A stretch of 53,085 nt of DNA from Candidatus Sumerlaeaceae bacterium (GTDB lineage Bacteria; Sumerlaeota; Sumerlaeia; Sumerlaeales; Sumerlaeaceae): contig JAOAAY010000023.1 in NCBI GenBank assembly GCA_026418615.1, forward strand, positions 1-53,085, in the 5' to 3' direction. The notes under the pieces are model-generated. The model had not been told where the DNA came from and ran no database searches. It saw only the letters and a list, made by a program, of their open reading frames with translations. Within the stretch, counting starts at the first letter, position 1. Every line of letters starts with the position of its first letter. Made by a program: the position numbers and the translations under genes. Shown here in pieces: positions 8,615 through 16,861 of this stretch.

Positions 8615-8848
8615 ATGAAGAAAATCGCAATTCTTGGCACCGGCTGCGCGAAGTGCGCCCAATTGGCCCGCAACGCTGAGGAGGCCGCCAAGGCTGCCGG
8701 GCTGACCTATGAGTTGGAAAAAGTCAGCGACATCAACCAGATCCTCGCCTATGGCGTCATGACGACTCCGGCGCTGGTGATTGACGGCAAGGTTGCCTGC
8801 ATGGGCAAGGTGCCGCCGGTCGAAGAAATAAAAAAGATGCTGGCGTGA
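8615..8848 (+). CDS. arsE: Thioredoxin-fold small protein, ArsE-like (redox-active disulfide family)
   Basis: Very small thioredoxin-like protein of 77 residues with a CAKC active site (Cys11, Cys14) and the cis-Pro loop MTTPALVIDG. It matches the 'redox-active disulfide protein 2' family, to which ArsE of the arsEFG operon belongs. ArsE and ArsF are known as the thiol components needed for reduction of nitroaromatic arsenicals, with ArsG exporting the product. An AAGGAG site lies 8 bases upstream. It sits between the second permease and arsF, the expected place. It might instead supply electrons to ArsC; the sequence cannot decide. Confidence 0.85.
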   Translation: MKKIAILGTGCAKCAQLARNAEEAAKAAGLTYELEKVSDINQILAYGVMTTPALVIDGKVACMGKVPPVEEIKKMLA

Positions 8849-9017
8849 CGGCAGGAGAGTTGAAACTTTTGGGCCGCTGCCAGTGCGTCAAGTGCCGTGA
8901 CAATCTTCTCTGTGGGTGGTCCCGCGCGGCCCACGGGGACGCTGCAGGGGCATGCGGGAGAGCGGCGGCGCGGAGGAATCGCAAGGTACTCAATTCAGGT
9001 CCCGGAAAGGTGGCAAC

Positions 9018-9587
9018 ATGCGCAGGCGGATGACAGTCCTTTTTATGGTTTATTGCTTGGCTGCGACAGCGGTGTTGCAGGCGGAACCGGTGGCGCCGGC
9101 CGCGCAACCTCGCACGGGCAGGAGCGTCCCGGGTGGGCCGAAGGGCAGCGGGCGCACCGGCGACGCGCAGACATCCGCAGCCAAAGCACAGTTGGAGAAC
9201 CGGTTGGCGCCCCCCGCCGACCCGGACGGGGTCGTCCCGGCTCCCGGAGGTTCGCCCGACCGCGTGATCGTGTATTACATCCACGGCGGTCCGCGGTGTC
9301 CGTCGTGCGTGAAGATTGAAAAGTACACCGAGAGCGCGCTGCGTTCCGCTTTCGCGGAGGAGGCGGCCAGCGGCCGGATCGTGTGGCAGCCGGTGAATGC
9401 CGATGTGCGCGGCAACGAGCACTTCATGAAAGATTACCAGTTGTTCACCAAATCCGTTGTTGTTGTCGAAGTGAAAAATGGCAAGCAGACGCGGTGGAAG
9501 AACCTGCCAAAGGTTTGGGAATTGCTTGGCAACCAACAGGATTTTGAAAAGCATATCGTATCGGAGGTCGGATCCTACCTGAGGTAG
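9018..9587 (+). CDS. arsF: ArsF-family exported thiol protein (nitroarsenical reductase subunit)
   Basis: Exported protein of 189 residues with a signal peptide at about 1-22 (MRRRMTVLFMVYCLAATAVLQA), a Pro/Gly-rich linker to about residue 75, then a thioredoxin-like domain with YYIHGGPRCPSCVKIEKYT. The CPSC pair and KIEKYT are hallmarks of the ArsF family, described as a nitroreductase partner in arsEFG operons. The ATG at 9018 is selected over an upstream start because AAAGGTGG precedes it and it begins the signal peptide. It follows arsE by 169 bases, the largest gap inside the cassette, and precedes arsG by 13 bases. Confidence 0.85.
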   Translation: MRRRMTVLFMVYCLAATAVLQAEPVAPAAQPRTGRSVPGGPKGSGRTGDAQTSAAKAQLENRLAPPADPDGVVPAPGGSPDRVIVYYIHGGPRCPSCVKIEKYTESALRSAFAEEAASGRIVWQPVNADVRGNEHFMKDYQLFTKSVVVVEVKNGKQTRWKNLPKVWELLGNQQDFEKHIVSEVGSYLR

Positions 9588-9600
9588 GACGAGCCTGCTG

Positions 9601-10290
9601 ATGGACACGATTTTGCTGGGGTTGGCATCGGCTTTCTGGCTGGGGCTGCTGACGGCGATCAGCCCCTGCCCCCTCGCTTCGAACATTGCCGCCATCACCT
9701 ATGTGAGCCGCCATGTGGGCGACACGCGGCGTGTATTCCTTGCCGGGCTGCTCTACATGGCGGGGCGCGCCGCGGCCTATGTGCTGCTCGGTGCCCTGCT
9801 CGTCTGGGGCCTGTTGCAGGTTTTCGACGCAGCCACCGGCATACAGCGGGTGATGAATGTCGTGTTTGGGCCTTTGCTGATCGTCATGGGATTGCTGCTG
9901 GCGGGGCTGCTGCCAGTCTCTTTTTCCTTTGGCATCGGCAGCGAAGCGGCCCGGAAACTGGCCGAACGGGCGGGCGCGCTGGGGCCGGCGATCCTGGGAT
10001 TCGTTTTTGCCATGGCATTTTGCCCTGTTTCGGCGGGCTTGTTTTTCGGCAGTCTCATCCCGCTTTCTCTGCAACATCAGTCGGTGATGATGCTCCCCAC
10101 CGCTTACGGCGTTGCCACGGCCTTGCCGGTCGCGGGGTTTGCCTTGGCCGTCGCGCTTGGAGCCAACGCGCTCGGGAAAACATTCAACAAAGTCACGCAG
10201 TTTGAGGCCGCGGCCCGGCGTGTGACGGCGATCGTGTTCATCGGCGTCGGGGTGCTTCACATCCTGCGCTGGAATCTGAACTGGGTCTGA
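9601..10290 (+). CDS. arsG: ArsG-family aromatic arsenical efflux permease (DsbD/CcdA-like)
   Basis: Inner-membrane protein of 229 residues with six predicted helices and CcdA/DsbD-like architecture. The two conserved cysteine-proline motifs, ISPCPLASN in the first helix region and FCPVSAGLFFG in the fourth, are both present. These are typical of ArsG, described as an efflux permease for trivalent aromatic aminoarsenicals in arsEFG operons. It begins 13 bases after arsF and its stop is 5 bases before arsC, so it is firmly in the operon. A CcdA-type role carrying electrons to ArsF is the main alternative. Confidence 0.85.
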   Translation: MDTILLGLASAFWLGLLTAISPCPLASNIAAITYVSRHVGDTRRVFLAGLLYMAGRAAAYVLLGALLVWGLLQVFDAATGIQRVMNVVFGPLLIVMGLLLAGLLPVSFSFGIGSEAARKLAERAGALGPAILGFVFAMAFCPVSAGLFFGSLIPLSLQHQSVMMLPTAYGVATALPVAGFALAVALGANALGKTFNKVTQFEAAARRVTAIVFIGVGVLHILRWNLNWV

Positions 10291-10295
10291 TCCAG

Positions 10296-10736
10296 ATGCC
10301 CCGCCCGCCGTGGTGTGTGCTCTTCCTTTGTACGGGCAACTCGTGTCGCAGCCAGATGGCCGAGGGGTGGACGCGCCACCTTCACGGCGCTACGATCGAG
10401 GTGTTTTCGGCGGGCACCATGGCCCACGGACTGAACCCTCTGGCCGTGCAGGTCATGGGCGAAGCCGGCGTGGACATTTCCGGCCACCACTCCAAGACGC
10501 TCGACGAGTTGCCAGACAAACCGTTCGATCTTGTCGTGACCGTCTGCTCCGCTGCGGATGCGGCCTGCCCCGCGTTTCCCGGCGCCAAACGCCGCATTCA
10601 CCAACCTTTCGATGACCCGCCCGCGCTCGCCCGAAACGCAAAAACCTGCGACGAAGCCCTGATGATTTACCGCCGCGTCCGTGAGGAAATCCGGGCATGG
10701 GTGCTCACCTTGCCTGACTGGCTTGAGGCGGGCTGA
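10296..10736 (+). CDS. arsC: Arsenate reductase, low-molecular-weight phosphatase type
   Basis: Cytoplasmic reduction of As(V) to As(III), 146 residues. The phosphatase P-loop C12-T-G-N-S-C-R18 is intact, and Cys84 and Cys91 (VCSAADAAC) align with the Cys82/Cys89 relay of the thioredoxin-linked ArsC of plasmid pI258. The FDDP segment carries the aspartate general acid. This makes it a thioredoxin-coupled rather than glutaredoxin-coupled enzyme, in keeping with the thioredoxin-like arsE upstream. It is the last gene of the cassette and ends 314 bases before the convergent ferritin gene. Confidence 0.95.
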   Translation: MPRPPWCVLFLCTGNSCRSQMAEGWTRHLHGATIEVFSAGTMAHGLNPLAVQVMGEAGVDISGHHSKTLDELPDKPFDLVVTVCSAADAACPAFPGAKRRIHQPFDDPPALARNAKTCDEALMIYRRVREEIRAWVLTLPDWLEAG

Positions 10737-11050
10737 CACTCACCGCTCCTCCGGGAGCCGCTGATGCCGGCCCGTTGGCGGCTCGAAACGGCTGACAGCA
10801 AACCTTTGACCGGAACGGCACGATCCTTCCGGGTCACTTCCCGCCGTGCCTCCACCCTCGCCGCCCTTTGGCCCAGATGTCCCTGTCCACCCCGTCCTCT
10901 TTTGCCCAGAGCCGGCCCCGGTCTTTCGGGCCTGTACAACAGTTACCTGTTCGGGTGCTGGCGCTGCGGGGCGTGCAAGCACGGCCGGCGGGCGCGCCGG
11001 CGGGTTGTGATGAGCCCGCCGGCGGAGCCGCGCCGGTTCATGATTTACAT
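10737..11050. other. Non-coding gap between arsC and ferritin
   Basis: A 314-base convergent intergenic region with no coding sequence I can support on either strand. It is very GC-rich in its right half, which contains a strong inverted repeat (10995-11024). The left half shows no promoter, RNA gene or repeat that I recognise. Confidence 0.6.
10995..11024. terminator. Perfect 10-bp stem, possible bidirectional terminator
   Basis: CGCCGGCGGG (10995-11004) and CCCGCCGGCG (11015-11024) form a perfect 10-base stem around the 10-base loop TTGTGATGAG. It lies between the convergent 3' ends of arsC and ferritin, where a shared transcription stop is expected. There is no T-run on either side, so a U-tract-dependent mechanism is not supported and the call stays tentative. 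Confidence 0.4.
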
Positions 11051-11566
11051 TTACTCTTCTTCCTCTTCTGCGCCTTCCGACCGGGAGCCGAGGAAGCGGT
11101 CGTACTCAAGCAGGCTCGGGACATCGTCTTTGATGCGCTCGAGCACAGCCACGATTTTGCGGCATGTCGCCTCCTCCTCGACCTGTTCGGTCAGGAACCA
11201 CTGCAACTGTGCCGCGGTGGAGAAAGCCTTTTCTTTGAGCGACAGTTCGTATAACTTATTGATGCTTTCGCTCACGCTTTCCTCGGCCTTCAGGGCGTTC
11301 TGGAAGACATCGAGGAGCGACTTATAGTTTTGCTGGGGCGCCGGGAGGGCCTCCAGGGTGATGCGCGCGCCGCGGTCGGCGAGGAACTTGTACAGCCTCA
11401 TGGCGTGGCCCGTCTCCTCGGCGCTCTGTATGCGCAGCCACTGCGCGCTGCCCGGAAACTCGGCGAACTCGCACCACGCGGACATTCCCAGATATTTGTA
11501 AGACGATGCCAATTCCATGTGAATCTGTTCGTTGATGGCGGCCTGCATGGCCTTGCTCAGTTTCAT
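11051..11566 (-). CDS. ftnA: Ferritin (bacterial FtnA type)
   Basis: Cytoplasmic iron-storage ferritin of 171 residues, the normal length. Ferroxidase ligands expected from E. coli FtnA are visible: Glu18 (INEQIHMELASSYKYL), then Glu51 and His54 in the SAEETGHAMRLYKFL helix. No methionine heme ligand of bacterioferritin type is evident. The ATG at 11566 is preceded by GAGGAG; an open frame continues upstream to 11872 but overlaps the next gene and is not protein-like. The C-terminus ends in a run of glutamates. Iron storage beside an arsenic cassette may be coincidental. Confidence 0.95.
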   Translation of the reverse strand: MKLSKAMQAAINEQIHMELASSYKYLGMSAWCEFAEFPGSAQWLRIQSAEETGHAMRLYKFLADRGARITLEALPAPQQNYKSLLDVFQNALKAEESVSESINKLYELSLKEKAFSTAAQLQWFLTEQVEEEATCRKIVAVLERIKDDVPSLLEYDRFLGSRSEGAEEEEE

Positions 11567-11660
11567 CGCGTCTCCTCGCGGTTGGGTCGGTGTGACTTGA
11601 TACATGCCACTACACTGCGCGGGGCTGTTTCCAAGACGAAAAACCTGTGTCAGCCGGCTC

Positions 11661-12845
11661 TCAGGCCGGGGCTGCCTCGCGGCTCCGGCGCGCCGCGGCC
11701 ACGGCGCCCTCGCCTGGCACAAGGCCAAGATCCTCGTAAAGCGCGGCCAGCAAGGCCCGCATCCTCGCCTGATGGCGCGCCTCGCCCGGCATGCCGTTGA
11801 GCAAAACCACCGCCACGAGCCCGATCTCGGGGTCTGCAAAAGCCACCGAGGATTGATTGCCGCTGTGGCCAAAAGCCCGCGGCCGCGCGTGGGGCCCGTA
11901 GCCGTACGGCACCGTGCCAGCGCCGTAATGGGCTGAGTTGATCAGAAATCCGAGACCCCAATCCACCTCGTGCTGAAACGAATGATCAAACATTCCCGCG
12001 CGGTGGCGCGAAGTGAGGGCGTCCACCGTGGGCGGCGCCAGCAAGCGCACGCCGTCGAGCGTGCCGCGTCCCAGGAGCATCTCGTAAAAGCGCCCCAATT
12101 CCCGGGCTGGCCCGCGCCCGTTGGCTCCCGGCAGGCACGCGCTGATTTGCTCCGGTTGGTTGCCGGCAAAGGTCTGCGCCGTGGGATGCGACCCGCGCGT
12201 GTCGAACATGGGGGCGATGCGCGACCCGTACTGCGCAATCCGATCCGGCGGAATGCCGATCCATGAATCCGCCATGCCGAGCGGTTCGAAAATGCGCTCG
12301 CGTGCGTAGCGGCAGAAAGGCACTCCCGACACCCGCCGCACGACCTCGCCCAGCATAAACCATCCGGCTGCTGCGTCGTATCCGGCCTTCCATCCGAGCG
12401 GCCATCGCGGCTCAGGCCGGGATGCGCAGATTGTCGCAATGATTTCCTCCCACGGGCGGCCGCTCCAGTTGGCCGCGGCTGCGCGAAACCCGCCCATGTG
12501 CGTCAACACATGGCGCAGCGTGATGCGCTCCTTGCCGTTGTTTGCAAACTCGGGAACATGCCGTGCCACCGGGTCGTCCACATCGAGCAGTCCCTGCTCC
12601 CACAACTGTCCGACGGCGACTGCCGCGACCGGTTTGCAGGCCGAGAGCCACATCATCAGGCTTGATGGTTCCAGCGCCACGCCGGGTTGGGCCTCGCCGA
12701 GAGCCAAATCTGCCGCTACGCGCCCGCGAAGCGACACATAAACCTGCGCGCCCAAATGCTGGCGCTCGGCGATTCCCGTCTCGATAAGCCGCAACATCCC
12801 CGACAGGGGCGGCAGCGGGCCGGGATCTGGGGTTATGCTGTTCAT
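11661..12845 (-). CDS. Beta-lactamase-family (class C type) serine hydrolase or esterase
   Basis: About 394 residues of the SxxK serine hydrolase superfamily that includes class C beta-lactamases, DD-peptidases and esterases such as EstB. The nucleophile motif is S68-A-C-K71, the second motif is Y156 in GYDAAAGWFMLG, and an HSGNQSS near residue 320 replaces the KTG box, as in esterase-like members. VLTHMGG and PLGM-x-DSW are typical of the family. There is no signal peptide, so a cytoplasmic esterase or amidase is likelier than antibiotic resistance. The start is uncertain: ATG at 12845 or GTG at 12863. It is divergent from the TPR membrane protein. Confidence 0.87.
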   Translation of the reverse strand: MNSITPDPGPLPPLSGMLRLIETGIAERQHLGAQVYVSLRGRVAADLALGEAQPGVALEPSSLMMWLSACKPVAAVAVGQLWEQGLLDVDDPVARHVPEFANNGKERITLRHVLTHMGGFRAAAANWSGRPWEEIIATICASRPEPRWPLGWKAGYDAAAGWFMLGEVVRRVSGVPFCRYARERIFEPLGMADSWIGIPPDRIAQYGSRIAPMFDTRGSHPTAQTFAGNQPEQISACLPGANGRGPARELGRFYEMLLGRGTLDGVRLLAPPTVDALTSRHRAGMFDHSFQHEVDWGLGFLINSAHYGAGTVPYGYGPHARPRAFGHSGNQSSVAFADPEIGLVAVVLLNGMPGEARHQARMRALLAALYEDLGLVPGEGAVAAARRSREAAPA

Positions 12846-12940
12846 GATACCGCCAGCGTCCACCCGCCAAACGGGTGCGCCAGAAAAAACCGTCGTCGGG
12901 ATCGCCAGGCAAACCGCTCACGGCGCCTTTGCTTTTTGCT

Positions 12941-14629
12941 ATGAGCCGCGGCCACATCACTTGCATGAGCCGACCGGGCGGATGGGTCGTGGCGTTGACC
13001 ACTGGTATTCTGGCACTGTTGCTGGTGGTGCGGATGACCGCGCCTGCGGCCGTGCGCGAATTGTCGCTCGACGACATCGCGCATTTGCACGATTATGCCG
13101 CTCAGAACGCGACGCGCAGCGCAGCCCAGGTCGTGCGGCTGCCGCACTGGCAGGATGAGGCAGGCGACAGTCTGTGGCGGCCGCTGCCGAAACTGCTGTG
13201 GCGGGCGACCGCGCCGCTGGCCATCCGGACGAATACGCGCATTCACGCGGTCGTGACGGCCGGGCTGGCGGCGATTTGCGCGGCCCTGTTTGCGTGCACG
13301 CTGCAGGCAGTCCGGTCACCGCATCGGCGGGGATGGATGATCGTGCTCTATGCGTGCGTTCCTCTGGCTCATTTGCTGTCGGCGGATGTCCTGCTGCCGT
13401 TCGTCGGTCAGGCGGATCTGTTGGCGGCAGCGGGCGTTCTGGCCGCGTGGCTGTGCTGGAGCGGTGGCGGCAGATGGCGTCTCGTGCTGGGCGCGTTGTG
13501 CTTGGGCGCGGCACTGTTGAGCAAAGAAAGCGCGTTTCCGGCCGTCCTTGTGCTGCCGCTGGCCGTTGCCTGGTGCGGGCGCGGGGCGGCGCGCTTTCGA
13601 CGGCGGCGGGCGGCGGCCGTTTTCGTGCTGGCCGTGATTGTTGCCGGGCTGCGCCTTGCGGCCGGCCATGCGCTGTTTGGCGGTTTCCTTCTGCCGTCGG
13701 GCGCCGCCGGCGGACGCCTCGCGGAGGGTGAGCGGGCCGTTGGCTTCTTTGAAACGCTGGGCCGATATGCCATGCATATCGTTTATCCGGTGCTACCGCA
13801 GACGGATTACAGTTTTTTCAAGCAGCCCTCCACCCGCCAAGCGGCCGCTGCCACCGCGGCAAGCGCCGCGGGAGTGGCGACAGCAGCCGTCCTCGCCGGC
13901 GCTGCGGGCTGGCTGATGCGGTCGCGACGGCCGGCCGCCCGGCGCGATGCGGACGCGCTTCGGGCGCGGCGCGAGGCTGCCGCCGCGCTCGCCTGGATCG
14001 GGTTGTTTCTGATGCCCTACCTCAATCTTGTCCCGTTCGGCGCGCTCTGGGCGGGGCGTTTCGCCTTTCTGCCGCTGTTCGGGTTTGCATGGCTGTTGCA
14101 GGCAGCGGGTTGCCTTGTGGGGCGCGGGGCGCGGTGGGTGCCGCCAGTATATGCGGCCGGCCTCGTCGTTGCGGGCGCGTGGCTGATGCCGGTGCGTGCC
14201 GCCGATTTTCGCGACCCGCGCACGCTGTGGGAGGCCGAGGTGCGCCGGCAGCCGGATCACGCCTTCGCATGGAAAAATCTGGCGGCGTATTTGCAGCGCG
14301 ATGGCGACCTGCGCGGGGCGCTCGACGCCGTCACGCGCGCTACAACACTTTGGCCGCAATTTGGCGAGGCGTGGCTTGCGCGCGGGCAAATACACCGCGC
14401 CGCGGGCGACGACGCTGCGGCCGGATTTTGCTTTGACCGCGCCGCGGCGTTGTTGCCGCCGGAGCACGCCGACTTGCTCATCGAGCAGGCTCTTCTCGCA
14501 GCGACACGCCGCGACTATGCGGGCGCGGCTCGCCGCCTCGAGCGAGTGCTGGGGCTGAACCCGGCGAACAATCGAGCCAGAGACCTGCTTGACCGTGTCC
14601 GCCGGGACATGGCGACCATCGAGCCCTAA
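12941..14629 (+). CDS. Polytopic membrane protein with C-terminal TPRs (TMTC-like)
   Basis: Integral membrane protein of about 562 residues. The N-terminal two thirds hold roughly ten hydrophobic helices, with an acidic first periplasmic loop (LSLDDIAHLHDYAAQN) and WRPLPKLLWR, resembling the GT-C/PMT-like core of TMTC proteins, which fuse O-mannosyltransferase-like domains to TPRs. From about residue 430 come three or four TPR-like helix pairs (for example AWKNLAAYLQRDGDLRGALDAV). Glycosyl transfer is an inference; the catalytic acid cannot be confirmed by eye. The start is uncertain: ATGs at 12875, 12941 and 12965 all lack a clear ribosome site, and 12965 also precedes the first helix. It is convergent with dnaK. 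Confidence 0.7.
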   Translation: MSRGHITCMSRPGGWVVALTTGILALLLVVRMTAPAAVRELSLDDIAHLHDYAAQNATRSAAQVVRLPHWQDEAGDSLWRPLPKLLWRATAPLAIRTNTRIHAVVTAGLAAICAALFACTLQAVRSPHRRGWMIVLYACVPLAHLLSADVLLPFVGQADLLAAAGVLAAWLCWSGGGRWRLVLGALCLGAALLSKESAFPAVLVLPLAVAWCGRGAARFRRRRAAAVFVLAVIVAGLRLAAGHALFGGFLLPSGAAGGRLAEGERAVGFFETLGRYAMHIVYPVLPQTDYSFFKQPSTRQAAAATAASAAGVATAAVLAGAAGWLMRSRRPAARRDADALRARREAAAALAWIGLFLMPYLNLVPFGALWAGRFAFLPLFGFAWLLQAAGCLVGRGARWVPPVYAAGLVVAGAWLMPVRAADFRDPRTLWEAEVRRQPDHAFAWKNLAAYLQRDGDLRGALDAVTRATTLWPQFGEAWLARGQIHRAAGDDAAAGFCFDRAAALLPPEHADLLIEQALLAATRRDYAGAARRLERVLGLNPANNRARDLLDRVRRDMATIEP

Positions 14630-14691
14630 GCCTGTTGCCCTCTGCGCCGCGTCGCGCGCGAGATGCGGCCGCGGCGTCGGGCGCCACGAGA

Positions 14692-16596
14692 TTACTTCTC
14701 GTCCACGATTTCGCCTTCGACGACCTCCGGCCCGCCTGAGGCGGAATGCTGCGAGGCGCCGGTGCTACGGCTGGCGCCCGCGGTGGCAGCGCCGGCGGTC
14801 TGCTGACGATAAAGCGCCTCACTCAACTTATGGCTGGCCTGATTGAGCCGTTCGATGCCGGCCTTGATGTCGTCCGTTTTGCCGGACTCGATGGCCTTCT
14901 TCAGGTCTGCGATGGCGTCTTCGATCGCCAGTTTGTCGGCGCTCTCGACCTTGTCGCCGAGGTCCTTGAGCATGCGCTCGGTGGCGAAGACGAGACTATC
15001 CGCCTGATTCTTGAGGGCAATTTCCTCGCGCTTGGCGGCGTCCTCGCTGGCGTGCTCCTCGGCGTCACGGATCATCTTTTTGATCTCCTCCTCGGTGAGG
15101 CCGCTGGAGGCCGTGATCTTGATGCTCTGCTCCTTGCCGGTGCCCAGATCCTTGGCGCTGACATGGACGATGCCGTTGGCATCAATGTCGAAGGTCACCT
15201 CGATCTGCGGCACTCCGCGGGGCGCCGGGGGAATGCCGACCAGGTCGAACTTGCCCAGCGTGCGGTTGTCGCGCGCGAGGGGCCGCTCACCCTGCAGCAC
15301 ATGGATCGAGACGGCCGGCTGGTTGTCGCTCGCCGTGGAGAAAATCTCGCTCTTCTTGGTCGGGATGGTCGTGTTGCGCGGAATGAGTGTCGTCATGACC
15401 CCGCCAAGGGTTTCGATGCCGAGGCTCAGCGGGGTGACATCGAGCAGGAGAACATCCGTCACCTCGCCGCCCAGCACGCCACCCTGAATGGCGGCGCCGA
15501 TGGCCACCACCTCGTCCGGGTTCACGCTCTTGTTGGGCTCTTTTTTGAAGAATTCCCGAACTTTTTGCTGAACGAGCGGGATGCGGGTGGAACCACCGAC
15601 GAGAATGACCTCGTCAATATCCTCGATCTTGATGCCGGCGTCCTGCACGGCCTGCTTGCACGGCTCGAGCGAGTGAACGACCAGGTCCATGATGAGTTGT
15701 TCGAACTTGGCCCGGGTCAGATCGAGGTTGAGATGCTTCGGGCCGTTCTGATCCGCCGTGATGAACGGCAGGTTAATATTGGTCTGCATCGAACTCGACA
15801 GTTCGATCTTGGCCTTTTCGGCAGCCTCTTTGAGGCGCTGCAGGGCCATGGGATCCTTGCGCAGATCAATGCCGTGTTCCTTTTTGAACTCATCGGCGAT
15901 ATAATCCACGAGAATCTGGTCGAAGTCGTCGCCGCCAAGGTGGGTGTCACCGTTGGTGGACTTCACCTCGAAAACGCCGTCGCCGAGTTCGAGGATGGAA
16001 ATGTCAAAGGTTCCGCCGCCGAGGTCGTAGACGGCGATGGTCTCATCCTTCTTCTTGTCCAAACCATAGGCCAGACTGGCTGCAGTCGGCTCGTTGATAA
16101 TGCGCAGAACTTCGAGGCCGGCAATGCGTCCGGCGTCCTTGGTGGCTTGCCGTTGCGAGTCGTTGAAATAGGCCGGGACGGTGATAACGGCCTGAGTGAC
16201 CTTCTCACCCAGATAGTCCTCGGCGGTTTGCTTCATTTTCTGGAGAATGCGGGCTGAGATTTCGGGCGGGGAATAGTGCTTGCCTTGAATATCAACAGCC
16301 ACATCGCCGTTGTCGCGGCGCACCACCTTGTAGGGCACGCGCTTGATTTCTCCCGGGACCTCGTCATAGCGGCGGCCCATAAAGCGCTTGATCGAGTAAA
16401 TGGTGTTTTCGGGATTAGTCACGGCCTGCCGCTTGGCGGTGGCGCCAACAAGCAGTTCCCCGTTCTTGGCGAAGGCCACAATGGACGGCGTCGTGCGCGA
16501 GCCTTCGGAGTTGGGAATGACGACGGGTTCGCCGCCCTCCATAACCGCCACACAACTGTTGGTAGTACCCAAATCAATTCCAATAACCTTGCCCAT
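14692..16596 (-). CDS. dnaK: Molecular chaperone DnaK (Hsp70)
   Basis: ATP-dependent cytoplasmic chaperone of 634 residues. It begins with the phosphate-1 motif [21 protein letters not shown], has [13 protein letters not shown] and [11 protein letters not shown] in the ATPase domain, the interdomain linker [19 protein letters not shown], and the C-terminal EGEIVDEK tail shared by bacterial DnaK. The ATG at 16596 is preceded by GAGGGAAG. No grpE, dnaJ or hrcA lies nearby, and I see no CIRCE element in the 265 bases upstream, so its heat regulation is not explained here. Confidence 0.98.
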   Translation of the reverse strand: MGKVIGIDLGTTNSCVAVMEGGEPVVIPNSEGSRTTPSIVAFAKNGELLVGATAKRQAVTNPENTIYSIKRFMGRRYDEVPGEIKRVPYKVVRRDNGDVAVDIQGKHYSPPEISARILQKMKQTAEDYLGEKVTQAVITVPAYFNDSQRQATKDAGRIAGLEVLRIINEPTAASLAYGLDKKKDETIAVYDLGGGTFDISILELGDGVFEVKSTNGDTHLGGDDFDQILVDYIADEFKKEHGIDLRKDPMALQRLKEAAEKAKIELSSSMQTNINLPFITADQNGPKHLNLDLTRAKFEQLIMDLVVHSLEPCKQAVQDAGIKIEDIDEVILVGGSTRIPLVQQKVREFFKKEPNKSVNPDEVVAIGAAIQGGVLGGEVTDVLLLDVTPLSLGIETLGGVMTTLIPRNTTIPTKKSEIFSTASDNQPAVSIHVLQGERPLARDNRTLGKFDLVGIPPAPRGVPQIEVTFDIDANGIVHVSAKDLGTGKEQSIKITASSGLTEEEIKKMIRDAEEHASEDAAKREEIALKNQADSLVFATERMLKDLGDKVESADKLAIEDAIADLKKAIESGKTDDIKAGIERLNQASHKLSEALYRQQTAGAATAGASRSTGASQHSASGGPEVVEGEIVDEK

Positions 16597-16861
16597 TGTG
16601 CGACTTCCCTCTCTTCTACAAGTTAAACGGTTGGCAGCCGATTGTGCCGCCACGGCGTGTTACCGGGGGAAGAGTGAGCAAGTACGGTGCCGCGGGTTGT
16701 CAGTAGGTGCAAGGCGCACAAGTTCAATTTTTGCAACAGTTGATAAAACGGGGTGACGGCGAAATTCGGTGCCCGGGCGGCTGTCTGTATCGTTTTGACA
16801 CGGGCAGCCGCCGCGGGCTGTTTCGTTAGGTCATGGGTGGGACAAAGGCCCGCCGATCGTA

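Noticed and set aside
16597-16861. CIRCE or sigma-32 element upstream of dnaK
   Set aside because: No TTAGCACTC-N9-GAGTGCTAA and no convincing heat-shock -35/-10; only a GGCGGCTG/CAGCCGCC hairpin with a 21-base loop, too generic to call.
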